From positions 5,372,001 to 5,436,000 of the forward strand of contig NZ_CP127385.1 in assembly GCF_030378205.1 (NCBI RefSeq): a stretch of DNA of 64,000 bases, written 5' to 3'. The position numbers were made by a program, and so were the translations under genes. Source of the DNA: Bradyrhizobium sp. NP1. Lineage in GTDB: Bacteria; Pseudomonadota; Alphaproteobacteria; Rhizobiales; Xanthobacteraceae. The notes under the pieces were generated by a model, which saw only the letters and a program-made list of their open reading frames with translations, made no database searches and had not been told where the DNA came from. This document shows, one piece after another, positions 52,117-60,401 of the stretch (position 1 is its first letter; each line of letters starts with the position of its first letter).

Positions 52117-52989
52117 TCAAGGCTGGCTCTTCGCAGACCGCGGCGAAAGCGGGACCTGGATGACCCTGAAGCCTGCGACCTCGGGAAATCCGTCCGCGGA
52201 GTCGGCGGACACCAGCGCCAGCACCGCCGCCGGCACTTCGCCGCTCGCCATCCGATTGACCGCACTCGCCTGCCCGACGCTCAGTTGGACCGAAGGCGCG
52301 CCTGCCGCCACCATCGCGATCCTGACATCGACGCTGGATGCGACATACTTTTCATCGATCGCGACGTTCTTGCCGGCAAGATCGGATACCGACCTGATCT
52401 CCGGACGAACCATGACGATGGCGACCAGGAGATCCGTGTTGTTGGCTGACGCAGCCGCGGAATGTGCGCCATTGCCGCGCGCGGCCGTCGCGCCTGTCAT
52501 CCGCTCCGCAGCCGCGGTCGCGGTCGCCACCAGCTCTTGTATCGTCCTGCTGCTTGAGCTCTGGACAAGACCCACGGTGGCCTGCCCGATCTCGGCATTC
52601 GGCTCTGACGTACCGGACCCAGCCACGGCGATGCTGCCTTTCGGCTCGCGTTGGGACCTCGGCGAAGGCGGCGGAAGCGGGACATGCGTTGCGGGAGGGT
52701 CCGCTCTTGCCGTGAGGATGGCTGCCCCTACCTTCCTGGCGACATGGGCGGCGCCCTCACGGCCACGATGAAGCGGCTTTTCACCCTTTGCCGCGACGGC
52801 CGACCTGGCCCCTCTTGTCGGGGGCCTCGCCCTGAATGATGCAAGCTGGAGCGGCGTCTGAACCGCCGTTCTGTCGACACAGGCGACGGCGCCGTTGTCA
52901 GCGCAGGTCTCCGCGGCCGCTTGGTGAGTTGGCTGGCGGCTGCAGCCGACCAGGGTCGCAGCCAACGCGATCATGAGAGGCGTCCTCAA
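52117..52989 (-). CDS. Putative lipoprotein with a TAXI-like C-terminal half
   Basis: A 290-residue protein with a lipoprotein signal (MRTPLMIALAATLVGCS, lipid-bearing Cys16). Residues ~40-180 are low-complexity and Ala/Pro/Ser-rich. Residues ~185-285 (DLLVAIVMVRPEIRSVSDLAGKNVAIDEKYVASSVDVRIAMVAAG) resemble one lobe of a TRAP-TAXI or phosphonate-type binding protein, where 'sv.DLaGK.vai' is the usual strand-loop. Only about half of such a fold is present, so it is either a derived scaffold or a sensor. A CtrA-type box lies 82 bases upstream. Confidence 0.7.
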   Translation of the reverse strand: MRTPLMIALAATLVGCSRQPTHQAAAETCADNGAVACVDRTAVQTPLQLASFRARPPTRGARSAVAAKGEKPLHRGREGAAHVARKVGAAILTARADPPATHVPLPPPSPRSQREPKGSIAVAGSGTSEPNAEIGQATVGLVQSSSSRTIQELVATATAAAERMTGATAARGNGAHSAAASANNTDLLVAIVMVRPEIRSVSDLAGKNVAIDEKYVASSVDVRIAMVAAGAPSVQLSVGQASAVNRMASGEVPAAVLALVSADSADGFPEVAGFRVIQVPLSPRSAKSQP

Positions 52990-53070
52990 GCAATCCCCCT
53001 GGAGGATGAATGCCCGCCGTCATTCCGTCTGCGTATTCCGCGCTGAACCTCTATCTCTTGAGCAAAAATG

Positions 53071-53085
53071 TTAAACGCGCATTAA
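53071..53085. promoter_or_regulatory. CtrA-type box upstream of the lipoprotein gene
   Basis: TTAA-ACGCGCA-TTAA fits TTAA-N7-TTAA. It is 82-96 bases upstream of the start codon. Confidence 0.4.
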
Positions 53086-53260
53086 GCGTGCGGCGCTCAG
53101 TGCGCGAAGCTCGCACATGGTTAATGCCGGCGCCGCTGAAATTCGCGCAAGAAAGATCGCGGCGAACGTCAAGGTCGCGGCGTCGCGGGATGAAGCCCGC
53201 CGTGACGCCGCGCCCGTCGCCGCGTTTCGCCCCAGGACGATCTGGAGCATCAGCCCGAAG

Positions 53261-54472
53261 CTATTTCCCCACCAGCGGACACTGGCTTTCGGACAGCGGG
53301 CGGAAGGAGTCCTCGCCGGACATCTCGGCCAGCACCTGATAATAGTCGCCGCGATATTTCGACTGCGCCGGGGACTTCACCTTCATCAGGTAGGTCTTGT
53401 GCATGACGCGACCGTCGGGGCGGATCTCGACGTTCTTGTTGTAGAAATCGTTCACCGGCAATTCCCGCATCTTCGCGGCGACGGCCTTGCCGTCGGTGGT
53501 GCCGGCCGCCTGCACCGCCTTCAGATAATGCAGCACCGAGGCATAGGTGCCGGCCGTGATCAGATTGGGGATGAAGCCGCCGGAGCGCTCCATGAAGCGC
53601 TTGGCCCAGGCGCGGGTCTCGTCATTGGTGTCCCAATAGAACGACGTGGTCAGCGTCAGCCCCTGCGCGACGTCGAGTCCAAGCCCCTCGATGTCGTTGA
53701 TGTAGATGACGAGGCTCGCGAGACTCTGGCCGGACTGCACGATGCCGAATTCGCGCGCCTGCTTGATCGCCGTCAAGAGGTCGGCGCCCGACATCGCAAG
53801 CCCAATCACCTTGGCTTTCGACGCCTGCGCCTGCAACAGGAACGAGGAGAAGTCAGGGGAGCCAAACGGAAAGCGCACGCTGCCGGCCACCTTGCCGCCG
53901 TTCGCCTCGACGAAGCGGCTCGCATCGTTCTGCAGAGAGTGGCCGAACGCGTAGTCGCTGGTCAGGAAGAACCAGGAATCGCCGCCCTGTTTCGTCACCT
54001 GGCTCGCGGTGCCCTTGGCGAACGAATAGGTATCGTAGCTCCACTGCGTCGTGGTCGCCGAACAGGCCTTGCCCGTGAGCTCGGTGGTCGCAGCGCCCGA
54101 GATCAAGAGGATCTTGTTGCGGGGACGCGCAACTTCCTGGGTCGCGAGCGCCACCGCCGAGCCGGCGACGTCGGTGATGGCGTCGACGCCCTCGGTATCG
54201 AACCACTTGCGGCTCAGGTTGACCGCGATGTCGGGCTTGTTCTGATGGTCGGCGGTGACCACGACGATCGGCTTGCCGAGCACTTTCCCACCGAAATCAT
54301 CGACCGCCATCTGCGTGGCCTCGACCGAATGCTTGCCGACGAGATAGGCGAAGCCGCCCGAGTGGTCCGTCATCACTCCGATCTTGACCGCGCCGTCGGG
54401 GCCTTGCGCGTGCGCGATGGCGCACGATGCCAGCACGGCCGCGACGACCAATCCCAATCCTGTTGCCTTCAC
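53261..54472 (-). CDS. ABC transporter substrate-binding protein, branched-chain amino acid type
   Basis: A 403-residue binding protein starting at a GTG (54472) with AGAGGAGAG seven bases upstream. The signal peptide ends near SCAIAHAQ. IKIGVMTDHSGGFAYLVGKHSVEATQMAVDDFGG and DAITDVAGSAVALATQEVARPRNKILLISGA are typical of the type I (LivK/AmiC-like) fold. It lies 41 bases behind the gamma-glutamyltransferase gene in the same direction, so the two are probably co-transcribed and act on related substrates. No permease or ATPase is nearby. Confidence 0.9.
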   Translation of the reverse strand: MKATGLGLVVAAVLASCAIAHAQGPDGAVKIGVMTDHSGGFAYLVGKHSVEATQMAVDDFGGKVLGKPIVVVTADHQNKPDIAVNLSRKWFDTEGVDAITDVAGSAVALATQEVARPRNKILLISGAATTELTGKACSATTTQWSYDTYSFAKGTASQVTKQGGDSWFFLTSDYAFGHSLQNDASRFVEANGGKVAGSVRFPFGSPDFSSFLLQAQASKAKVIGLAMSGADLLTAIKQAREFGIVQSGQSLASLVIYINDIEGLGLDVAQGLTLTTSFYWDTNDETRAWAKRFMERSGGFIPNLITAGTYASVLHYLKAVQAAGTTDGKAVAAKMRELPVNDFYNKNVEIRPDGRVMHKTYLMKVKSPAQSKYRGDYYQVLAEMSGEDSFRPLSESQCPLVGK

Positions 54473-54513
54473 GATCGTTCTCTCCTCTGGAATGTCGGTG
54501 GTGTCTTTAAGGC

Positions 54514-56127
54514 TCAGACCGCGAGCGCGATGCCGTCGTGTCCGGGATCGGCGCCGCCATCGAGCCTGTCGCCATCGATGCGGATGCCGTGGACGGCCGC
54601 GAATCCGAACGTGTACGGGCTGCGGATCACCTCGTATCCCTCGGCCTCGAGTTGCCGCGTGGTGCGATGGATGATCCGGTTCGAGACGTCGATGGCGTTG
54701 CTGGTTGCCGAGAACCGCGGCGCGCTCACCGCCTCGGTCATCGTCATGCCGAAATCGAGGACGTTGAGGATCGCCTGCAGCACGCCCATCGCGATCTGCG
54801 TGGCGCCGGGCGCGCCGATCACGAGATAGGGCTTGCCGCCGCGGAAAATGATCGAGGGACACACCGAGGTGAAGCGCGCCTTGCCCGGCGCGATGCTGCC
54901 GGCCCGGCCCGGCCGCGGATCGAACACGGCCATGCAGCCGTTGTAGAAGAAGCCAAGGCCGTCGGTGATCACGCCGGAAGGCATTCCGAGCGAATGCGTC
55001 ATGGTCACGCAGTTGCCGTCGCGGTCGACCACCGAGACCTGGGTCGTATCCTTCGACGGAAATCCGGAATTGAAGCGCGGCACGTCCGCCTTCACCCTCG
55101 CCGCGATGTCCTTCGCCATGGCCGCGGCGTAGTCCTTCGAGGAAAGGCGCGCGACCGGGACGTCGACGAAGCCGGGATCGCCGATGAAATTGTCCTTGTC
55201 GACGGTCGCGCGCTTCATGGCCTCGCAGACGACGCGGAGATACTCGGCGCTGTTGTGTCCGATGCCAGCGAGGTCGAAGCGCTCGAGCATGTTGAGCATC
55301 TCGATCAGCATGAGGCCGCCGCCGGGCGGGTTGTTCGTGGTGATTTGGTAGTCGCGGTAGGTGCTGCGCAGCGGATCGAGCCATTTGGGCTGATAGGATG
55401 CGAGATCATCAGCCGTGATCAGGCCGCCGTGCTCGCGCATGTCGCGCGCGATCGCTTTCGCAAGCTCCCCCTTGTAGAAGACGTCCGAGCCGCCTTCGGC
55501 GATCAGGCGCAGCGTCCGGGCGTAGTCCGGATTGCGCACGAGGTCGCCGACGCGCTTCGGCGTGCCGTCGTCGCGGCAATAGAGGCTTCGCCCCGACGGC
55601 GAGAACGCCAGCCGCTCCACGCCGGACGCACGCCCCATCGTGCCGGGATCGGACCAGAAGAACTCGACATGCGGGCGCACCATCCAGCCCCGCTCGGCCC
55701 ATTCGATGGCCGGCGCGACGATGTCGCGCCACGGCAGGACGCCGAACCTGGCATGGGCCTCGAAATAGGCCTTCAGCGAGGCGGGAACGCAGGCCGATTG
55801 ATAGCCGAGGTCGTTGACCTTGCCCTTGAGGATGAAGCCATAGCCGTCGCGCGCCTCACTCTCGATCAGGTGCTCCCACATGTCGGGCCGCGCCGCCGCC
55901 GGCGATGGCGCATGAAAGTCGAGATACTTGTGAAAATTCTGCGCGGGGAAGTAGATGCCGGCGCTGCCGAACCCGGCGATCCCTGTCATCAGTGGGTCCA
56001 CCACGCCCTGCACCAGCGCGCAGGCGATCGCGGCATCGACGGCATTGCCGCCGGCTTCCAGCATCGACGCTCCGGCTTCCGCCGCTTCGGTTTGCGCCGC
56101 GACAATCATCGCCTTCGCCTGGGGCAT
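54514..56127 (-). CDS. Gamma-glutamyltransferase-family enzyme (no signal peptide)
   Basis: A 537-residue Ntn-hydrolase. EAGGNAVDAAIACALVQGVVDPLMTGIAGFG is the N-terminal family signature. The autoprocessing site is KDTTQVSVVDRDGNCVT, where the second Thr (about 361) would become the nucleophile after cleavage into two chains. The later GSIAPGKARFTSVCPSIIF and GAPGATQIAMGVLQAILN are conserved. Classical GGT is exported, but no signal peptide is seen, so a cytoplasmic member acting on gamma-glutamyl or similar amides is likely. It is divergent from a LysR regulator. Confidence 0.9.
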   Translation of the reverse strand: MPQAKAMIVAAQTEAAEAGASMLEAGGNAVDAAIACALVQGVVDPLMTGIAGFGSAGIYFPAQNFHKYLDFHAPSPAAARPDMWEHLIESEARDGYGFILKGKVNDLGYQSACVPASLKAYFEAHARFGVLPWRDIVAPAIEWAERGWMVRPHVEFFWSDPGTMGRASGVERLAFSPSGRSLYCRDDGTPKRVGDLVRNPDYARTLRLIAEGGSDVFYKGELAKAIARDMREHGGLITADDLASYQPKWLDPLRSTYRDYQITTNNPPGGGLMLIEMLNMLERFDLAGIGHNSAEYLRVVCEAMKRATVDKDNFIGDPGFVDVPVARLSSKDYAAAMAKDIAARVKADVPRFNSGFPSKDTTQVSVVDRDGNCVTMTHSLGMPSGVITDGLGFFYNGCMAVFDPRPGRAGSIAPGKARFTSVCPSIIFRGGKPYLVIGAPGATQIAMGVLQAILNVLDFGMTMTEAVSAPRFSATSNAIDVSNRIIHRTTRQLEAEGYEVIRSPYTFGFAAVHGIRIDGDRLDGGADPGHDGIALAV

Positions 56128-56278
56128 GGTTCCTCCGCTTCGCTAGAGTTCTTGGCCGCGACCAGTGGCGGTCTTCGCCGCCCCTTGGGCTGTTTCCGGC
56201 ACGGGCATCCCGGCGCGGGCATCGTGGTTTTGGTTTGGCAAATCGCATTCATGCCTGTCCAATACTAATGCTGTCGTG

Positions 56279-56301
56279 ATTGATAACCCCGTGATATCAA
56301 T
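56279..56301. promoter_or_regulatory. LysR-type operator between GGT and lysR genes
   Basis: ATTGATA-N9-TATCAAT is a perfect 7-bp inverted repeat containing T-N11-A. It lies eight bases upstream of the LysR gene's start codon. Confidence 0.65.
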
Positions 56302-56309
56302 CCACCGCC

Positions 56310-57215
56310 ATGGTCCACCCTTCGCTTCATGCCAAGACGCAATACTTCCTCGCCGTGGGAGAGACGCTGAGCTTCCGCAAGGCGGCTAGGGCGCTGGGGA
56401 TTGCCCAGCCGGCGCTGAGCCGCAGCATCCGCCAGCTCGAGGAGCAGCTCGGCTTTGCGCTGTTCGAGCGCTCGACGCGCCATGTGGCGCTGACCCCGGC
56501 CGGCGAAATCCTCTACCGCGAGGGCACCGAGGCGATGCGGCGGCTGGCCGGCGCTTTCTCGCGCGCGGGCGCGGTGGCGCAGGGTCTCCGCGGCACGCTG
56601 ATGGTCGGCTACTCGACCTTCGCCGCGACGGGCCCGATGTCGGACATCATCATCGAATTTCGCAAGCAGTATCCGGAAGCGCAGGTCGCGCTACGATTGC
56701 TCGCGTCGTCGGAGCAGTCGGCAGCGCTCGATGAAGGGACCATCGACCTCGGTTTCATGATGTCGAACGTGTCGGCGGGGCTGCGGCAGAGCATTCCGAT
56801 CTCGCGCGAACGGCTGATCGCGATCGTGCCGGCCAATCACGCGTGGGCCAGCGAACGGTCGATAACGCTGCGACGCCTGGCGACGGCGCCGATCGTGATC
56901 GGCACGGCGACGCGATGGCGCGGCTTCAGGACGCTGGTCGACGACATGACGGGGGCCAAGGGACTGAAACTGAACGTCGTCGAGGAGGCCGACGACCTGC
57001 CGGTGCTGCTCCAGCTGGTGCGCTCCGGTCTCGGCTGCACGATCCTGGACGTGTCGTTCATTCCGACGCTGCCGCCCGGCATCAAGCCGCTCGAGATCAG
57101 GGATGCCAGGGCAACCCTGGACATCGTGCTGACATGGCGAGCGGACAACCTGTCTCCCCTCACCGCGCGGTTCGTCGAGGTCGCCAAAAGACTGGTCGAG
57201 GGTTCAGAAGGCTGA
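56310..57215 (+). CDS. LysR-family transcriptional regulator
   Basis: A 301-residue LysR protein. The HTH is at ~5-65 (QYFLAVGETLSFRKAARALGIAQPALSRSIRQLEEQLGFALFERSTRHVALTPAG) and the effector domain from ~92, with an LMVGYS lead typical of the BenM/CatM group. It is divergent from the gamma-glutamyltransferase gene and the binding-protein gene behind it, with a palindromic operator next to its own start. It probably regulates both when an inducer, perhaps a transported amino-acid derivative, is present. Confidence 0.92.
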   Translation: MVHPSLHAKTQYFLAVGETLSFRKAARALGIAQPALSRSIRQLEEQLGFALFERSTRHVALTPAGEILYREGTEAMRRLAGAFSRAGAVAQGLRGTLMVGYSTFAATGPMSDIIIEFRKQYPEAQVALRLLASSEQSAALDEGTIDLGFMMSNVSAGLRQSIPISRERLIAIVPANHAWASERSITLRRLATAPIVIGTATRWRGFRTLVDDMTGAKGLKLNVVEEADDLPVLLQLVRSGLGCTILDVSFIPTLPPGIKPLEIRDARATLDIVLTWRADNLSPLTARFVEVAKRLVEGSEG

Positions 57216-57257
57216 CGTCCTTGCCGCGCGCCCGTTTTGCCGCCTCGGCGGCAGGTA

Positions 57258-58376
57258 TCAAACGACGGCGGCGGCGGGCCGCTGAAACAGCGGTCCACCC
57301 GCCGCTTCCTTGCGTGACCGGTAGACCGCCAGCACGCCTTGGCACGTCTTCACGTTCAGGCGCAGGAAATCGAGCTTCAACCGATCGAGATCGCCGGCCG
57401 TGATGCGGTAGTTCGGCGCCCCGAGAAAAAGCAGCGCCATCGCGGTCGGCCAGGAAAAATCGAGCGCCTTGGCCAGGATCAACGCCGGCTCCCGATCCCT
57501 CTCCACCAGTGCGCGCTCCACGATGTCGATCGGCAGCGGGCACAACAGCGACAGCGCGACGGCGGTCTCGTTGAACCTCAGCGAGTGGGCGAACTCGAAC
57601 ACCTTGTCTTCGGTCAATTCTCCGCGGTCGTGGAGCTTTGCCACCGTTCGCTTCGCGGTGAAGTAGTCCTTCGAGGCCGGACCAAATCTTGCGTGAATTG
57701 CGCCTGTAACATCGACGACGACGCTCCGAATCTCGGGCTCGATGTCGGGACGCTCCTTTTCGAGCTTCCGCCGCACCTCATCCGAGGCCTTGGCGATCAG
57801 CTGGTGGAAGAGCTGCCGGGGAATGTCCTTTCGAAGTCCGACCGACTCGGCAAGGATCGAATCTCCTTCAGAGCGCCGCACCAGATGCAGGAAGCCCAGG
57901 TTTGAAAAACTCGCGCCGCTGTTTGCGGCCACCGCGTTCACGACGTCGCTCGATCCGCGAACCACGAGGACGTCGGTGACGGCTTCGGGCACCGACCTTC
58001 GCTTCGAGATCGCGAGCAAATGCTGCTGGCTCCGCGTTCGCGCGCAGGAAACCAGCGTCTCCACGTCAAGACGTTCGGATTGGCTCAGCACGGGCCACGC
58101 GACGTCGATGCTGTCGTCCGAGGCCAGCTCGCGGGTCAGCTTGAACGGCGCGTTCCTGCTGACCGCCAGCTTTCCCGCCAGCCGGGCGCGCGCGCTCGTC
58201 TCGATCTCGCGGGCAAGACGGCTGATGATCTCGCCGAAGGTCCAGATCTCCTCTTCGGAATAGGTCCCTGCGATCAGCACATCCGTCGCGTGCCACAGGG
58301 CGCGCAGGCAGCTCTCGGCAGTTCCCTTGGAAACTGCATCTTCCAAATCGGACAGAAACGATGCGTGTGCAGCCAT
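57258..58376 (-). CDS. DUF2336-domain protein
   Basis: A 372-residue helical protein recognised as DUF2336, a family common in Rhizobiales, from the paired-helix repeats (IDVAWPVLSQSERLDVETLVSCARTRSQQHLLAISKRRSVPEAVTDVLVVRGSSDVVNAVAANSGASFSNLGFLHLV). These resemble HEAT-like arrays. The start at 58376 is chosen as the family start; an ATG 30 bases earlier also exists, and neither has a strong ribosome-binding site. Function unknown. No operon partner. Confidence 0.85.
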   Translation of the reverse strand: MAAHASFLSDLEDAVSKGTAESCLRALWHATDVLIAGTYSEEEIWTFGEIISRLAREIETSARARLAGKLAVSRNAPFKLTRELASDDSIDVAWPVLSQSERLDVETLVSCARTRSQQHLLAISKRRSVPEAVTDVLVVRGSSDVVNAVAANSGASFSNLGFLHLVRRSEGDSILAESVGLRKDIPRQLFHQLIAKASDEVRRKLEKERPDIEPEIRSVVVDVTGAIHARFGPASKDYFTAKRTVAKLHDRGELTEDKVFEFAHSLRFNETAVALSLLCPLPIDIVERALVERDREPALILAKALDFSWPTAMALLFLGAPNYRITAGDLDRLKLDFLRLNVKTCQGVLAVYRSRKEAAGGPLFQRPAAAVV

Positions 58377-58652
58377 TTTGAACGGCTCAATCGTTGAACA
58401 AGACAAAGAAAATCAAATCGAGCAATGCAGGCGCACTACAGCAGGTCTGGATTGAATGATTGGTAAAACGCCCGCCCTCATGAAAGCTTGGCTGATTTTG
58501 CGGAAATCAGATCGATCAGATTTTAGCGAAATGCCAACCGGCATGGCATCGGCGAAGCGCCGGCCGTTGTTGACGGTGCGCGCCGGCATGGGCCGCGGAT
58601 CGTTGCCCGCTTCCAATGTGAGATCCTTCACAGTGGAAGACGATCGTCCGGT

Positions 58653-58736
58653 CTAGTGTGGTCGAATCCGAAGTTCGCAAAAGAGGATGCCGCGCAATGA
58701 CGCGAACTTCGGATCGAGCGCACTGGACTCGCGACC
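58653..58736. repeat. Palindromic intergenic repeat, GAATCCGAAGTTCGC type (copy 2)
   Basis: Arms CGAATCCGAAGTTCGC and GCGAACTTCGGATCGAG, framed by CTAGTGTGG and CACTGG. Same arms as at 43871-43945. Confidence 0.75.
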
Positions 58737-58784
58737 ACATTCAAATCGCATGTCGACTTTCCCGCGAAAAAAGGCAGCCGCGTC

Positions 58785-59249
58785 ATGAGCAGCGACTCTC
58801 CGCTTTCGAACCCACAGAGGTGGGACTGGCCGTTCTGGATGAAGGGCAGCATGCCCAATCCGCTCGACGTCTTCGCGGCGCCACAGAATCTCGTCCAACC
58901 CATATTGCCGGGGTGGGTGTTCGGCAGCGTGTCCGTCACCGAACAGAATTCGAGCGATCCCGATACCGAACGAGCGATTGTCGCTGCGCAGAGCTATGGC
59001 CGTCAGCTCGGCCGGGTCATGGACGCTGTCGCCGCCCTCATTGCCGAGTTGCCGAAGGCCAGGCAGGAAGCAAAGCCTTTCCAGGCGTTCGCGGAAATCC
59101 GTCGCGAGATCGACGACATCAAGACAGAGGCCGCAGCCCGACGCCTCGACCGCATCGTGGCCGACCTTGCGACGCTGAAGCAGACCAAGCCCGCGGAATA
59201 TGATCGGCTCGCCGCGACGCTTCGCAAGGCCCTCAAGGGAGCGTCATGA
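58785..59249 (+). CDS. Hypothetical protein, unrecognised
   Basis: A 154-residue protein I do not recognise. The N-terminal ~50 residues are aromatic and Pro-rich (RWDWPFWMKGSMPNPLDVF ... PGWVFGSVSV). The rest is helical and charged (ERAIVAAQSYGRQLGRVMDAVAALIAELPKARQEAKPFQAFAEIRREIDDIK), suggesting a short coiled coil. The architecture recalls phasin-type proteins that bind polyhydroxyalkanoate granules, but there is no firm motif. Its 3' end overlaps the convergent DoxDA gene by six bases. Confidence 0.6.
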   Translation: MSSDSPLSNPQRWDWPFWMKGSMPNPLDVFAAPQNLVQPILPGWVFGSVSVTEQNSSDPDTERAIVAAQSYGRQLGRVMDAVAALIAELPKARQEAKPFQAFAEIRREIDDIKTEAAARRLDRIVADLATLKQTKPAEYDRLAATLRKALKGAS

Positions 59250-60374
59250 AGTCTTCGGCTCCCGTTCTGGCCTGTTGTCCAGCCTTGTCGAGAAGGTCCG
59301 GCCGTCCACATCCGTGAGCCGGACGAGTTTCGCCTGGGCCGTCGCACCCGAGCCGGGCGCGGGTAGCGTCACGCTGGCGGCGGCTCCCATCGGAGCCCGG
59401 ATCCCGAAAGGACCGGGCGCGAACTTGTTGTAGGCGTAATCGTTCGCGAAAGCGGCCTTTGGCAATGCCGAGAGCGCGGCCGCGTCGTAATGCGCGACCG
59501 GGCGGTTGTCGGCGTCGAGCAGATCGGCCGCGACGACATGCACCGGCGCCTCGGGCGTACCGGCATCGAGGTAGACGTGGAAGCGGACGGAGCCGTCCGG
59601 CAGCAATCTTGCGTCGCTGAGCGTGAGATGATGCTTGGTCGGGCTGACCGGTCCGCCATGGAACGGCGTTACCACCGAGCCGCGGTAGTAGCTGTAGGTC
59701 CCGACGTCGAACACCAGCACGAAGCCGAGCACCGCGAGCGCCACGTTACGAAAGGCGATGTCCGGAAGCGGCAACGGCAGGCTTCCCGCCATCCAGCGAA
59801 ACCAGGCCTTTTCAGCGAGCGCGGGATTGCGACGGATCAGGACATTGTCGATGGCGTACGCGCCGCCGCCGCCGAGCAGCAGCGTTGCACCCATCGCGAG
59901 ATTGCAGGCGGCCATGGTCCATTCGTCGATGCAGGTCGCGCCCTGCCAGCCGAACATCGCCATCAGCAGCACGGAAAAACCCATCGATGCCAGGGCGGCG
60001 GCGCGGGTCAGGGCTCCGGCCATCAACATTGCGCCGACGATGAGCTCAGCGGCGCTGAACAGGATCACGCCGGCATAGAGCAGCCAGAAGTGATGCAGCA
60101 TGAAGCTGATCAGATGATCGGTGCCGAACAGCGCTCCAGGCATTGCAGTCTGAAACTTGTTCGCCATCCAGGTGGGCGCGTCCGGATTAAGCTTCTCGGG
60201 CGAATAGATGAAGCGCCGTGAGCCGCCTCCCCAATAGATGAAGCCTTGAATGACGCGGACCGACAGCAAGGCGAGCGCCGCCGTCCGCCACATGCGCTGC
60301 GCCTCGGTCGGCCCAACGGCGTTGCCCGTCAATCGCGCGACGCCGGGTGCCGATGTAAAGGAAAGAATAGACAT
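59244..60374 (-). CDS. DoxD-DoxA fusion protein (thiosulfate:quinone oxidoreductase-like)
   Basis: A 376-residue protein. Residues ~30-215 form a DoxD/DoxX-type membrane domain with four or more helices (RVIQGFIYWGGGSRRFIYSPEKLNPDAPTWMANKF, HHFWLLYAGVILFSAAELIVGAMLMAG). Residues ~225-340 are DoxA-like (SYYRGSVVTPFHGGPVSPTKHHLTLSDARLLPDGSVRFHVYLDAG). In Acidianus the two are separate subunits that oxidise thiosulfate with quinone reduction; fused forms occur in bacteria and are rarely tested. It follows the binding-protein gene by 27 bases in one operon. Confidence 0.85.
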   Translation of the reverse strand: MSILSFTSAPGVARLTGNAVGPTEAQRMWRTAALALLSVRVIQGFIYWGGGSRRFIYSPEKLNPDAPTWMANKFQTAMPGALFGTDHLISFMLHHFWLLYAGVILFSAAELIVGAMLMAGALTRAAALASMGFSVLLMAMFGWQGATCIDEWTMAACNLAMGATLLLGGGGAYAIDNVLIRRNPALAEKAWFRWMAGSLPLPLPDIAFRNVALAVLGFVLVFDVGTYSYYRGSVVTPFHGGPVSPTKHHLTLSDARLLPDGSVRFHVYLDAGTPEAPVHVVAADLLDADNRPVAHYDAAALSALPKAAFANDYAYNKFAPGPFGIRAPMGAAASVTLPAPGSGATAQAKLVRLTDVDGRTFSTRLDNRPEREPKTS

Positions 60375-60401
60375 GAGTGCATCACCTGAATTGGCGCGCG
60401 G

